The notes: generated by a model not told the origin, from the letters alone. A stretch of 64,000 nucleotides of DNA from Megalobrama amblycephala (GCF_018812025.1 NC_063057.1:22448179-22512178); one strand, 5' to 3'. Numbered from the stretch's first letter, positions 11,783-23,360 are shown. Made by a program: numbers and translations.

Positions 11783-12795
11783 ATATTTTAGTTAGGGTTT
11801 ATTTTTAAGGGGCTTTTACTAGGATCCTGAAGCCCCCTTTTAAGTGAAGGTTAGTTGTGACACATTTTATAATTCCTACTCTCATGATCTTGATTTGTAG
11901 GTTTTATTGGGTTTTTTTCAGAACGAAGCTATTTATGTGGCAAGCCATTTTTATGGTTATCACATTTTCTGGAGTCACCTCTCTGGTTGAACTCCAGCAA
12001 AGTTCACGATTCAAGTAACAGGCAAGTAAAAGATTTGGCCTCCTTGCTAACCTTCCCTTAGGTTGTAGTGAAGTGGTTTCCTCTCGTTTTGAGAGTCTAG
12101 GCGATATGGTGAAACCTTCCGCTCCCCTGGGCTCCAGCCTCTGTGGTAGGTTCTGTTTTTTTTTTTTTTTTGCCCCAGGGTGGGAGCTCTTTGTTCTGTG
12201 TTGGTCCTCATACAGACTTCCCGCTGTGTTGTATGAGCCAGGCTCTTAGCTCTGTAAAGTACAGACTAATTGGAGCTGGTTCTCTGGTCTGTGTTTGGTT
12301 GTAGGCTCCTTTCTGAGCCTCCCAGCCATCTGCTTAGCTGGGTTGGCCTCCCTGATGGCTCCAGGGGTTGACGTTTGTCCCCCTGAAAGTGACAGGCCAA
12401 AGCTCAGCTCGAGCTTTCTGGCCTAACTCCCTTAAAGGAACCACTTTTGTTAGATGCTGGTGCCATGCTTTGAGCGGCCTTGGTGAGTTATGCCCTCTCT
12501 TTAGAGTGCTCCCTTTGAGTTGAGTGCTTGGCTCTTAGCCTCGTTTTCTCAGCCATATGGCATGCACTCCTCTCAGCATGGCGGTGTGGGTATTTCGTTC
12601 CTCAGTAGCGTTCTAGGGTGCAGTGCGAGTTCCCTTTCGAATGGGAACGTCTCAGGTTACGACTGTAACCTTGGTTCCTTGAGAACAGGGAACGAGACAC
12701 TACGTCTCTTTGCCGTGCCTCTATTGTGCCTGCTGTCAGTCCATTCAGATGATAAGCAGATGACTTGTTCTCCAAGTGCCCCTTTTATACTTCCT

Positions 12796-12907
12796 GGTTA
12801 CACTTGCATTACGTCATAGGCTGTCGCCGCCCAGTAGGATTGTTGAGATTGGACAGATTGTTTTAGACACCGGTCACGTGAGGGCATTCCCCAGTAGCGT
12901 TCTAGGA
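12796..12907 (-). repeat. DIRS right inverted terminal repeat
   Basis: Reverse-complement partner of 7484-7595, of equal length (112 bp), running from GGTTACACTTGCATTACG to GCGTTCTAGGA. The same GTAGCGTTCTAGG text also occurs once more at about 12605-12616. Confidence 0.85.
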
Positions 12908-13393
12908 TGCAGTGTCTTGTTCCTTGTTCTTAGGGAACCTGAAAAGTTTACAGTTGTAACCTGAGAAGTTTTGCATGCTTTCAGCCAATCAAAGTATAAT
13001 TTAGTCCCTCAAAAGGCGTTCTTAGAACTAAAATCATTCAAAAGATTTAATTTGGCTTTTGGTCACATTTAATATTTCGATTTTCTAAACATTAAAAATC
13101 TCTGGCATGATTTTATCATCATTTCTGGAACTCTTTCAGAAAAACAGCTTAATATGCAAACAGTATAACATACATTTAAAACATGTCCCCCTGTTTGCAC
13201 AAACAAGGCTTTGTAAAATGGCTTTGAACAAGTGGTTTCTTCAGAAGAATACAGCGTTTATTAACAATCTGCAACACACTACCCAGTCTACATGCTTGAC
13301 TCTCCACATGTACTCTTGACACGCCCCTTATACTTCTTATCTCCCAAAGTTAAAGTAACAGTATTGAAATGATAAACAATATTATATCACATG

Positions 13394-13614
13394 ACAGGCA
13401 TAAGCTAGTCCCAGACTAAAATGCATGTTTGAGTTGTTTTAACTGAAAGTAACTTGCGCTGACATATCTTAAAATACGTCAGAGCCATTGTTTTGTCTCA
13501 AGATGAACACCAGTAATGCTTTTCTTTTTCTAGGGCACATTTATAAAAGCTACTTAAATGCCTTAATTGAACTATACCTAATCCTAGCTTTAAGCCATGT
13601 CTGTGAAACCAGGG
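13394..13614 (-). mobile_element. MITE, family with CCCGGTTTCACAGACA ends (copy 1)
   Basis: The segment from AGGCATAAGCTAGTCCCAGA to AGCCATGTCTGTGAAACCAG is the reverse complement of the element at 25602-25845, including TTTTGTCTCAAGATGAACAC and the CATGTTTGAGTTGTTTTAAC part. The ends are inverted repeats of each other, typical of a short non-autonomous DNA transposon. It lies in the presumed intron just upstream of the large GTPase exon. Confidence 0.65.
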
Positions 13615-13760
13615 TGTCATGATATGTTTAAAGATTAGGCTGTTCACACAAATTAAATTTTGTCTAGGTACAGTGCAGCCTTACAGAGTGTGAATACCAA
13701 TTAATTATGCTATATTGATAACTGGATGTTCAAATTATTATTTTCTTTTTTTTTTTTCAG

Positions 13761-15580
13761 CAGCACAGGTGGAAACAGGTCAGGAAAAGACAAATAGACC
13801 GTGCCAGTCTGCTTTTAACGACAATGAGAAATCATCAAGAGAAAACACAAGCAGCAAAAACATGGGAAATGACCACAGTGATGGAAAGGGCTTAAGGGTT
13901 GCACATGATATAAAGAACAGCTGGAGCATAAAAATAGCTGATGGAAACAATGAAAACCTGCCCATGTTTAAACTTCTCCTGTCTGAAACATGGAAAAACA
14001 GAGATGGATTCTGCAGAAGAAGCACGTTTGGGAAAGAAAACGTCACAAAAGAGAACAAGACCATCATGATGATCGGAGCCACAGGTGCAGGAAAATCCAC
14101 TCTAATTAACAGCATGATCAACTACATTCTGGGAGTGAAATGGGAAGATGACTTCCGGTTTGTGCTGATAGATGAAGGGAAGCAGAAATCCCAGGCTGAA
14201 AGTCAGACTTCAGCAATAACGGCATATCAAATCAATCACATGGACGACTTCAAGGTCCCTTATTCTCTGACCATAGTGGACACACCAGGATTCGGTGATA
14301 CCAGAGGAATCTCACATGACCAGAAGATCACAAAGCAGATTCAGGAGTTCTTCTCAGCCCGTGGAGGGATCGACCGCATTGATGCCGTGTGTTTTGTAGT
14401 CCAGGCTTCACTTGCCCGTCTGTCACACACACAGAAATACATCTTTGACTCCATTCTTTCCATATTTGGGAAGGATATTTCTGGAAACATCCTTGTGCTG
14501 GTCACCTTTGCAGATGGGAAAACACCTCCCGTTCTCGAGGCCATCAAAGTCTCTGGCGTGCCCTGCTCCACCAATGAGTCTGGAGAGCCTCTTCACTTCA
14601 AGTTCAACAACTCTGCTGTGTTTGCTAACAATAATCAGTCTGCAGGGGATGAGGATGAGGACTCTGACTGTGAAAACTTTGACCAAATGTTCTGGAAGAT
14701 GGGATTTTCTAGCATGAAAAAATTCTTCACATCCCTTAACACGATGGAAACCAAGAGCTTGTCTCTGACACAGGAGGTCCTGAAAGAGCGACAGCAGCTG
14801 GAAGTGCTTGTGGAAGGCCTTCAGCCCCAAATCAATGCTGGTCTGTCAAAACTGGATGAAATCAAAAAGACAAGAGCAGCTCTGGAGCAGCACAAGGCTG
14901 AGATGGAGGCAAACAAGAATTTTGAGTATGAAGTAGAAGTAACTGTCCCAAAAGAGATCAGAAACAACACTGGCTACTACTTATCCAATTGCCAGAAGTG
15001 TCACTTCACATGTCATGAAACATGCCAAATTGCAAATGACAGTGAAAGATATAAGTGCAATGCCATGAAAGATGGAAAGTGTACGGTGTGTCCAGGAAAG
15101 TGTGCTTGGAATGTGCACTTCAATCAGAAATACAGATGGACTTATGTCACAGAAAAGAGAAAGGAAACCTATAAGGATTTAAAAAAGCGATATGAGGCTG
15201 CACATGGACAGGTCATGTCAAAAGAAAACATCTTTGAAGAACTTGAAAATGAGTTTCAGGTTGTTCAGTCAGGTGTGACCAGAGTAATTCAAAGATCTCA
15301 AAAGTCCTTGGAGCGACTGCAGGAAATCGCCCTCAAGCCCAATCCTCTGTCCACCCCTGACTACATTGATCTGATGATTGAGTCCGAGAAACATGAACGC
15401 AAGCCTGGGTTTAAAGATCGCATTCAGTCTTTGATGGCTGTCAGGAAGAAGGCAGAGATCATCAGTAAGTTTTCCACAGGAGAAGTGCTTCCAGAGGATT
15501 GGAAACAGTACAAACCTGCAACAAGAAAAAAAGCTTTCTATGATCCAAGAACCTGGTTCAGTTGGCCCAGTAATCACTAA
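13761..15580 (+). CDS. Large AIG1/septin-like P-loop GTPase, terminal exon
   Basis: An exon of about 606 codons ends in TAA at 15578-15580. The poly-T tract and CAG at 13741-13760 form a strong splice acceptor, and the frame needs one base from the preceding exon (phase 1), so the true start lies upstream. The G domain holds the P-loop GATGAGKST at about 14074-14100, the G3 DTPGFGDTRG at about 14278-14307, and VTFADGKTPP in the G4 position. It is followed by a long coiled-coil helical region (LTQEVLKERQQLEVLVEGLQ), then a Cys-rich patch at about 14990-15110 (NCQKCHFTCHETC, CTVCPGKC), which could bind metal, then a second helical part. This architecture belongs to a family of large uncharacterised fish GTPases related to AIG1/septin G domains; the substrate is GTP, the role is unknown. 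Several AATAAA motifs lie near 15790-15815. No internal stop is present. Confidence 0.8.
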
Positions 15581-15958
15581 AGTAATTAACCAAAACATGT
15601 GGTTCTGTGGTAAGATGCTCTGAATGCATTTTTATTATACTTACACACACTTTAATACTTTAAAAATACTTTTATGGTGTAGATTCCTGTATTATTTAGC
15701 CTATTTTTGTCAGTCTTTTTATTGTCATTTAGTAATACATACAAAGACTCCCATCCCCACAGAACAAGCTTTCACTGCATGTTAAAACATAGTAAATAAA
15801 ATAAATAAATAAAATCCACATAAATATACATTTATATACATACATATACACATACATACATACACATCAAATTAAATAAAATAAATACAAATAAATGAAC
15901 AACTAAATAAATAAAATCAGTGTGTGTTAACAGAGGGTAGGCTAATAACAAAAATTGA
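15581..15958. other. Presumed 3' UTR of the large GTPase, then LINE 3' flank
   Basis: AT-rich sequence with many AATAAA motifs (15790-15910) and short ACATACAT repeats. No coding content is seen. Confidence 0.4.
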
Positions 15959-16694
15959 TCAAGACATAATTAACTTGGGATCCATGTTATATATCCAAGT
16001 CAAGACCGGCTGCCAAGCAACATTGAATTTACAGCTATTGCCTTTTACTGAGAAACAAATTTTTTCCAGTGTCAAATAGTGCGTAAGATCTCTAATCCAT
16101 TGTGCAAAGGTAGGTGGATACTTATCTTTCCATTTTATAAGTCTTCTTGCTAAAAGGGTGGCAAAGGCCATCACACGTTTAGCACTGTTGTGTAGTCTAA
16201 TACCATATTTTGGCACTCCAAATATAGCCGTGATAGGAGAGGGTTCAGTTGGTGTCTGGAGTACTACTGAGAAAAAACAAAAAATTGATTTCCAAAAGCC
16301 TGTAAATTTTGAGCATGACCAAAACACATGCGAAAGACTGGCTTGTTCCATTCTACACATATCACATATTGCATCTACTTTTGATGTGAATTTGGCTGGC
16401 TTCACCTTAGACCAGTGCAATCTATAAACAATTTTGAATTGAATGATTTTGTCGCATACAAATTGAAGGAGAATGTATCCTATGTATAGCATCTTGCCAA
16501 GACTCCTCTGTCATTTGCACTTCAAGCTTATCTTTCCAATGTTTTTTCAGTGAGATCATAAAAACTTGATTATCTGAATTCAGTACTGAATAAACTGTTC
16601 CAATAATCTTCTCAGCATATGGTTTAAGTTCTAGTATAGTTTCTAAAGTAGATTTAGGTGGTGGTAATGGATATGTTTTTGAGCATGATGACAA
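15959..16694 (-). pseudogene. L1-type LINE ORF2, C-terminal remnant
   Basis: Two minus-strand pieces belong together: 16422-16694, with the KHWKDKLEVQMTEESWQDAI segment, and 15959-16492, with QFKIVYRLHWSKVKPAKF, the Cys motif CDMCRMEQASLSHVFWSC, and LLARRLIKWKDKYPPTFAQW. This is the C-terminal domain after the RT in fish L1 ORF2, including its CCHC-like Cys/His box. A frameshift at about 16430-16450 separates the pieces. RT and endonuclease are missing (5' truncation near 16745). Confidence 0.75.
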
Positions 16695-16745
16695 AAAACT
16701 GTGTAATTGCCAAATCCATACATTTAAAATTGATTTGTTGTACAG

Positions 16746-17495
16746 AATGAGCTGAATATGTCATGTATCACAAATGATCAGATTGTATCAGAATGCTGTT
16801 TTGGGATGATGTAATTTTACTGTCACTGAGCGTTTAATTGATTCTGCTTTATAGATTTTGTATCTTATTCACTTTCAAATATATGATCTTTTTCTAAATG
16901 TATTAAAAACATTGACATTGTCAAGTACAATTCAGTTTCAAATCAACATATCTATTTCAGCAAAATACAGTTAACTTGGAAGGAGAACAAAATTCTGAAT
17001 TCAACACAATAAATTCTCGTTTTCACATTCAGTTGTCTCTCTGTGTTTTTATTCTATTCATCAGTTTCTTTAGAATCAGTATTTAGTATTACATTTACAT
17101 AATACTGTCTCGAAGTATGCATCAAATAAGGTTTTCAGATATTTTCCTTTTGTTAATATTAGTAACACAGTTACAATAACTGTGAGAATAAAGTGAATTC
17201 CATTAAGGATTATTTTCCATTCTAAATTCAGTTTCACATGGCCGAACTGCAAAATTCACATGTGCTGGTTCTTTCTTGTTCGCTGATCAAGCAGTATCAT
17301 GGGCACTTCATATTAATGTTTTCATATTAACAAGTTTCTTGTGTTCATATATATACAGCTGGCACTAATGTAATGGATCTAGCAGTGCTTGAACATATAA
17401 ATGTTTTTAAAAAGGGTTTGAACACTAATCAAAATGACCTGCATTTGGCTTATAATTGTCTCTGTCACCAAACTGTGTAGTTTCATTTACGTGAC
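16746..17495. other. AT-rich DNA, no gene seen
   Basis: No exon, RNA gene or clear repeat boundary is supported in this stretch. Confidence 0.35.
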
Positions 17496-17570
17496 TCACA
17501 TTCATCACAGTTCGTGTATTCGCGAGGAATCGAACCCTTGGCCTCGTGGTGTTCGTCCCATGCTTTAGTG
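17496..17570 (-). repeat. Possible tRNA-derived SINE fragment
   Basis: On the minus strand the text AGGCCAAGGGTTCGATTCCT contains a good B-box (GGTTCGATTCC) of an RNA polymerase III promoter. I see no convincing A-box or tRNA cloverleaf, so this is at most a SINE fragment and not a tRNA gene. Confidence 0.35.
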
Positions 17571-18405
17571 CTTTTAAGGGATAATTCACCCAAAAATAAA
17601 AATTCAGTCATTATTTACTCACATTGGTGTTGTTGTTCCAATGCCATATGAAAGGAGAAATAAAAAAATGTCCTGCTTGCTCTCATACATATAATGACAG
17701 TGAAGAAGCTTCAGGCTTACAGTTTTTTACAGCAGGACCCATTTCTCAATATTTTCAAAACTCTTCACACAGTTATCCTCACTAACTTTCAACTTGGCAC
17801 AGCAGTGAATCCGAGAAAAAGCACAAGTTGTGAGAAATCAAGTTTACCAAAAACATGACATGAAATACAATCCATGTTCTTTCTTCTCTGATGTGAATAT
17901 ATGCGTTCACATCTGATAAACGGAGTTCTGGTCTGGTGATGTTCAACTCAGTGAAGAAAGAACAGGGATACTTTTATCCTTTTTTGGGATTTCTAGGCAT
18001 TGTATTTCATGTAGTGTACTTATTAATCTTGATTTCTCACAGCTTGTGTGTTTTTCTGTGAGTGGGAGTGAACTGTGACGCTGATAAGAGTCTCATGAAC
18101 GCAGTCGAGCACAGAAGACCAATGACCAAGGGCAGGATTTTCATGAAAAAATACATCAGATTTCAGTTTGTTTTTCACCAAACCCTATCATAAACCCCAA
18201 AACACCTGGAATATACGCATGTGTCGCATGGGGTCATTCTGTGATACTTTTACATCATTTTTAAAAATCTTGAGCCCGAGCGGGACACTTAATAAATTCT
18301 CCTTTTGTGCTCCATAAAAGACAGAAGGGTGTACAGCATTAGATCAACAGCAGGGTGAGTAAATGATGCCTGAATTTTCATTTTAGGGTGAATTGTCCCT
18401 TTAAG
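17571..18405. mobile_element. Non-autonomous TIR element (AGGGATAATTCACCC family)
   Basis: Inverted ends of about 50 bp: TTAAGGGATAATTCACCCAA at the left, and at the right a segment whose reverse complement starts TTAAAGGGACAATTCACCCT. Both continue with AAAATTCAG and TTTACTCA. Inside are two inverted arms (about 17825-17875 and 17995-18050) sharing TTGTGAGAAATCAAG and CATGAAATACAAT, so the RNA or single strand could form a long hairpin. No transposase frame is present. Confidence 0.65.
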
Positions 18406-18659
18406 AGCCTTGTTGGGAAGAGGAGGAAAATTAAAATCTTCCGATGGACCATGATACAGAAAGCCACAGAACTTAAAGTTACTCAAAATGGTAATACGAC
18501 CGTAGTCATTTCCAGACGCCACAGCAGATTTTACATTGTTAGAAAAGAAAAACAAGGAAAAGGAGTATATTTCACATAGTGTACAGGCATATGTTAATGG
18601 GTATTAGAGTTACGTTTAGATCTACACAGATTCTTCAAAGAGGACAGACAATAAACATA

Positions 18660-18900
18660 GCAAGTGGATAGAGAAGACCATTGATATCAGTTGTTCAGAC
18701 TTGAGTTCATCACTGGCTACTTTACAATACAGTCACTCAGACATTTTGATAGAAATACAGCAAACATTATATAGAATTCAATTGATGGGACTTACAGTAC
18801 TGTTTTTATGGACAAAGAAGAAACAGTGGAACTGTCAGAAACATGAGGCTGAAAGAAGGATTCTGACTGAAAATATCACACAAATGCTGTTTAAACTAGT
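18660..18900 (+). pseudogene. RNase H-like fragment of an I-clade LINE
   Basis: The frame SSLATLQYSHSDILIEIQQT and IQLMGLTVLFLW matches the middle strands of the RNase H domain at the C-terminus of I/Nimb-type LINEs, where a PAHVGVEGN-type motif would follow. Here the text after VLFLW no longer matches, so it is broken. It lies directly before a gypsy pol fragment with which it shares a reading frame by chance. Confidence 0.4.
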
Positions 18901-18904
18901 AGTG

Positions 18905-19425
18905 TCACAGAGACAAACTGAAGACCCACGTCCGGTGAGTGGTGACAATACAGTTTTTCAATCTGACATGTGTGTTTCTGTTCCCATTACTTTGCAATGT
19001 GATCATCTAAAGTTCAACACTCACGCTTTGCTGGATTCAGGAGCAGCGGGTAACTCTGTGTCACAACAGTTCATTCAACAGAATCATATTCCCATAATCA
19101 CGTGCTCTTCTTCCCTCACAGTGGAAGCGATAGACGGTCACCCGCTGGGCACAGGAAACGTGAAAGCCATCACCAAACCGCTCACCATGCAAATTGGTCT
19201 GTTTCACACCGAGAGAATTCAATTCCACGTTTTACCTACATCTACATCCTCTGTCATCCTGGGGCTCCCTTGGCTACGCACTCATAATCCACAAATCTGC
19301 TGGAGAGAAGGTCAGATAACTCATTGGAATGAACAATGTCAGCCTAAATGCCTGTGTCATACTCCTTCGTTACCTGTCAGAATTGTTCAAACCAAGATAA
19401 CTGCCGAAACTGCTGAGACCCAGGC
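18905..19425 (+). pseudogene. Ty3/gypsy (Sushi-type chromovirus) protease region
   Basis: The aspartic protease that matures gag-pol is recognised from ALLDSGAAGNSVSQQFIQQ, with the catalytic DSGA, and VILGLPWLRTHNPQICW near its C-terminus. The spacing resembles Sushi-ichi-like fish chromoviruses. No gag is visible upstream, where an unrelated RNase H fragment abuts it. A frameshift near 19400-19430 separates it from the RT. Confidence 0.75.
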
Positions 19426-19426
19426 A

Positions 19427-20067
19427 TCCCTATCGAGTATCAAGATCTGGCTGTTGCTTTCAGCAAGGTGCGTGCTTCCCAGTTACCTCCACACCGCTCA
19501 TATGACTGTGCTATTGATCTGCTTCCAGGAACAACACCACCCAAGGGCCGCATCTTTCCATTATCACAACCAGAATCCGACGCGATGAAGAAATACATTG
19601 AGGAGGAGCTTGAGAAGGGATTTATATGCCCATCTACTTCACCTACCTCAGCGGGCTTCTTCTTCTTGGGAAAAAAGGATGGTGGTCTGCGACCTTGTAT
19701 TGACTACCGTGGATTGAATGAAATAAATGTCAAGTTTCGATATCCACTTCCCCTCATTCCTGCTGGTCTGGAGCAATTACGTACAGCCAAGTACTTTACT
19801 AAACTGGACCATCGCAGCACTTACAACTTGATCCGCATCCGGGAAGGAGATGAATGGAAGACTGCGTTCTCCACTGCTAATGGACACTACGAATATCTTG
19901 TTATGCCCTTCAGCCTGGTCAATAGTCCGTCAATATTCCAAGCCTTCATCAATGATCTATTCCGTGACATGTTAAATAAGTTCGTGATTGTTTATATTGA
20001 TGACAACCTGATCAATATCAACGTCAGTCTCACCTCCGGCAAACATCATATTTTCAGGTCAAAATGA
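19427..20067 (+). pseudogene. Ty3/gypsy reverse transcriptase, truncated after YIDD
   Basis: The frame contains the pol linker ([20 protein letters not shown]), the RT fingers ([20 protein letters not shown]), the FTKLD strand with the first Asp, and [20 protein letters not shown] up to [10 protein letters not shown], the catalytic YIDD box at about 19993-20004. The sequence then departs from the family, so the thumb, RNase H and integrase are missing. Substitutions such as LDHRSTYN where LDLRSAYN is usual show decay. Same element as the protease just upstream. Confidence 0.8.
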
Positions 20068-20299
20068 AGCTCTACATTCACAACCATTCACTCTTGCTGA
20101 AAAACCAAACTTTGCCCTCAGACATCACACACAAGCCCTCAAAAACACACACACTACAACATAGTCTAACACACTGGTGAGATCAATTCAAAACAATACT
20201 ACAAAAACCAAAACCAAAAAGCAGTAATAAGTTGTGCTGCTTGTGGTTCTCCCCCTCACTGAACTTTTCACATGATGAACACATGTATACATTTGCACA

Positions 20300-20500
20300 T
20301 TTTTTATTCCTTAATGTACTGTACAGTACAATACACCAAACAACAACAACAAAAAATATTCTGCCACAAATAATCACATCTTTGGTCTGGGACAGGCCAG
20401 AGAATCTCGTCAACATCACAGGCTGTACTGGCCCTATTCAGGCAGCGGGGGGAAAATCCTCTTGCATGCCTGATCCACCCCTGGAACACATCAACTGAAA
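20300..20500 (-). pseudogene. Tc1/IS630-type transposase, C-terminal fragment
   Basis: The minus-strand text FQGWIRHARGFSPRCLNRAS and CDVDEILWPVPDQR is the C-terminal end of a fish DDE transposase family whose N-terminal end occurs at 26203-26400 and 20697-20746. The middle of the protein, about 200 codons including the catalytic domain, is missing between 20500 and 20697. Assigning the family to Tc1/IS630 is from memory and less certain than the link between the fragments. Confidence 0.6.
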
Positions 20501-20696
20501 TGTCTAGTCAGGCTTCTTCCATTCCATCGTCTCTGTGTCCAATAAAAATACAAGTAATGATTACTGTAACTGTAACATCATTTTTAAAAAATTTAAGCAG
20601 ACAGAAACTTTATTTGTATGTAAGGCGATTTGATGCATGTGTTGTAACAGCGTTCAACACTCAGAAGTTACAGTAGAGTACACTGAGGTACATCTA

Positions 20697-20746
20697 ACTG
20701 TTTCCCTCCCTGAAGATTCTTATGATCGAGGCGACAGTGAAGCATC
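20697..20746 (-). pseudogene. Same transposase, segment right after the split point
   Basis: Starting from the shared TTAA, the minus strand reads RCFTVASIIRIFREGN and then a stop. It continues, in frame, the text ending VQPNL at the other side of copy A (26203 onward). The two sides therefore were contiguous before copy A inserted. Confidence 0.65.
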
Positions 20747-22359
20747 TTAACCCTCTGGAGTCTGAGGCTGATTTGGGGCTTGGAGAAGTTTTGACATGCC
20801 CTGACATTTGTGCTTTTTTCATTTGTTCATAAACACATTAATGACACAAGTGTCATTACACTGTATTCAGCACAAACTAGGCTACCATAATACGTGAGGA
20901 ACATGTATGTACATGTTTGTGTTTTTGAAGGAATAATGTTTATGCGTGGTTATTGAAAAAACAAAAAACTTAAGTCACTGAAATAAAGCCAAAAAAAGTA
21001 TATTAAATCTGTGTTCACAAGACTTCTGGGTATTGGAGGTTGTAGACTAGAGTTTTTGCTTCAGAATTATGTAAAAATTATGCTGCCTACTCCTTCATAT
21101 AAAACAATATATTGATTTAGTTTTTGTAAGACACTTTTTGTCAAGAAACACAGTATGCGTCACTGCATGAAAAGTGGGATTTTCGTCCCCGTAAACGGCC
21201 GGAAAGCTCCCTAATTTTCGACAATTAATGACAGTTTACAGCCTGTGAACATCACGTTCGTCTTTGCCACATATTGACGGAAACGAACCATGACGTATGT
21301 GGAGCTCGCGCTGAGGCGCTAATGGCTCTAATTAGCATATGAATAGCAGCGCCCGCGCCTTGCCAGAGAATGGCTTGAATTTCCTCACTCAGTATTGGTT
21401 GAAACTACTACATTTAAACAAGAAAAATCACTTGTGATTGGTTGGCAGATCTGTTACTATTGGTCACCCTGGGTCATTATAAATTTAAATCCCAAAATTA
21501 TAATAATTATATATATATATATAAAATATATTTACATATAACTATTTAATTTTATATATTCATATGCTATGCTATTATGTTGTATATTCATGTCATTGTT
21601 ATCCTATGGACTACACTATTACCACCATCAAGGACATGAATTTATTGAGGAAAGGAAAATTTGCCAGGGACGTGCTGTTTATTCAAAGAAAGAGCTTTAT
21701 TAGCACAAACACAAACACACAACCATGTACAAAACGTAGGAGATCTGCCCACACAACAAATGGGAAGCTCACGAGAAGCCCAAAATCCTTTTTCCGCTTC
21801 GGAGCTGTTGGTAACTAGAGGTCGCACAATCCATCCAGACACCCCGCCAACGATGCCGTCTTCCTCATCAGACATCAGGTCTATGGTAGCGCACTTCCAA
21901 AGGCCCACCTCATCCTCAGCTAGCACACTCTCCCTGCGTTCCATTCGAAAGGGCTCATCCCTATGCCCTAATCCCTTCAGAGGGTTTACCCTCCGGAGTG
22001 AGAGCTTCGAAGGGATGAAGGGTGTAGGAGTCAAAAAAACTCTTCATTTGGAACGCACTTCTGCGTCATCTTAACGAGACAATCAAGGAGGAGTAGATTG
22101 TGCAAGCTGCACCTTTTGTTTAACGTTACCATATATGTGTCCTACTGAGCATTAACATGTTTCATGGAGCGGAAGATATGGTGACTAGTTGCCTATAAGT
22201 ATTGTAATGATGCAAAAAGTCAAACTTCAGAGGCATGTCATCAATGACCTTTATTGGAATGTAAATGTACATCCAAGCTTAACTGCAGGTATCTGTGAGG
22301 GCAACGGACAAGAAAAATGTGGGTAGTTTTGGTGTACCCAGGGCAGGCTTAGTAACAAT

Positions 22360-22580
22360 CAGGGCTTGACATTAACACTCGCCAACCTGCCAAATGCAGG
22401 TAGATTTCAGCTGTTTCAGTTCACACCGCACCGACAAACGCCAACAAACTCCAACAAACGTCTGTTGGTCTGACCTGTTCACGAACCGTTGCCATGACGA
22501 TGAGGCAAGTCCCCAGCAAAGACAGCTGTTTGATCGCGCCCGCGCCTCACGCACACACAACAAAGTATTGGAAACGTGAC
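22360..22580 (+). mobile_element. hAT-like end (CAGGGCTTGACATTAAC)
   Basis: CAGGGCTTGACATTAACACT followed by GCCAACCTGCCAAATGC is a common fish hAT terminal sequence. The opposite end is not recognised. Confidence 0.45.
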
Positions 22581-23189
22581 ATCGCAGCTTGTTCATTATA
22601 AAAAATAAAATACAGTTTAAAAAAAAACATATGAAAGGTACAATAGTCCGTAGTGCAATCCGTGCCATTCAGCAAGAGCACTGCTCCACTTCACCGAAAG
22701 AGAGAGGTATAACACCATGAGAGCAATGCAGGTTTACCTTCAGTTTTGTTTTAAATTAATTTGTTTGGGCTTGTTTAGCTACACATAAATAAAAAGAGTG
22801 AAAAAAAGTTTAAAAACCGGTGTATACGCTAATTTATTCAAACGTCTCTACCGAACTACCTAGCTTAATTTGCAGAGGACGAGGAGAAAGCACTCGTTTG
22901 ATAGCCTAAATGAGCCAGTAGTAGAGAAATAATAACTTTTAAGAAATAATCTTTTTTTAGTAACGACCCCCAACACTGTCCTCCACCTCGCTGAAGTGTG
23001 ATGATTTGTGACATGTGCAGGTGCGATGGATCGTATACAAACCAATAGGGTGTCGGAATGGTATATGTTTATACTTCTCATCCAACCACAATCAAATTCA
23101 CTCTATCCGGATGGCGCGATTTATCTGGATAGTTTTTTTTTCAAGCCGGAATGAAAACAAACCGAAATGAAATAGGAGTAACGTTAACG

Positions 23190-23360
23190 AGCCTATTTTT
23201 AAAATGTAAGGAGTAGAAAGTACAGATAATTGCGTGAAAATGTAAGGAGTAGAAGTAAAAAGTCGGCTGAAAAATAATTACTCCAGTAAAGTATAGATAC
23301 CCAAAATTTCTACTTAAGTAAGGTAACGAAGTATTTGTACTTCGTTACTTGACACCTCTG
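23190..23360 (-). mobile_element. hAT-like MITE end (CAGAGGTGTCAAGTAACG)
   Basis: The segment ends in CGTTACTTGACACCTCTG, the reverse complement of a widespread fish hAT end, with the usual TACTTAAGTA and ACTCCAGTAAAGTA interior. One end only. Confidence 0.5.

Larger units (their letters stand above)
7455..12965 (+). mobile_element. DIRS-like retrotransposon, internally deleted and interrupted
   Basis: The element is bounded by inverted, not direct, terminal repeats (7484-7595 and 12796-12907), the hallmark of DIRS-type elements, which integrate by a tyrosine recombinase. Between them lies a gag-like ORF broken into pieces at 7651-8471 and 10880-11447. No reverse transcriptase, RNase H, methylase or tyrosine recombinase frame is visible, so it is a non-autonomous remnant. 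About 12600-12720 also carries internal TTCCCTTTCGAATGGGAAC and GGTTCCTTGAGAACAGGGAAC palindromic text, usual in fish DIRS ends. A (TA)n run lies at 11741-11778. Outer boundaries are approximate. Confidence 0.75.

Noticed and set aside
12520..12819. 99-codon ORF at the right end of the DIRS element
   Set aside because: It overlaps the inverted terminal region and palindromic text; no protein family recognised.
17496..17570. tRNA gene
   Set aside because: A B-box-like GGTTCGATTCC is present but there is no acceptor stem, anticodon arm or A-box; at most a SINE fragment.
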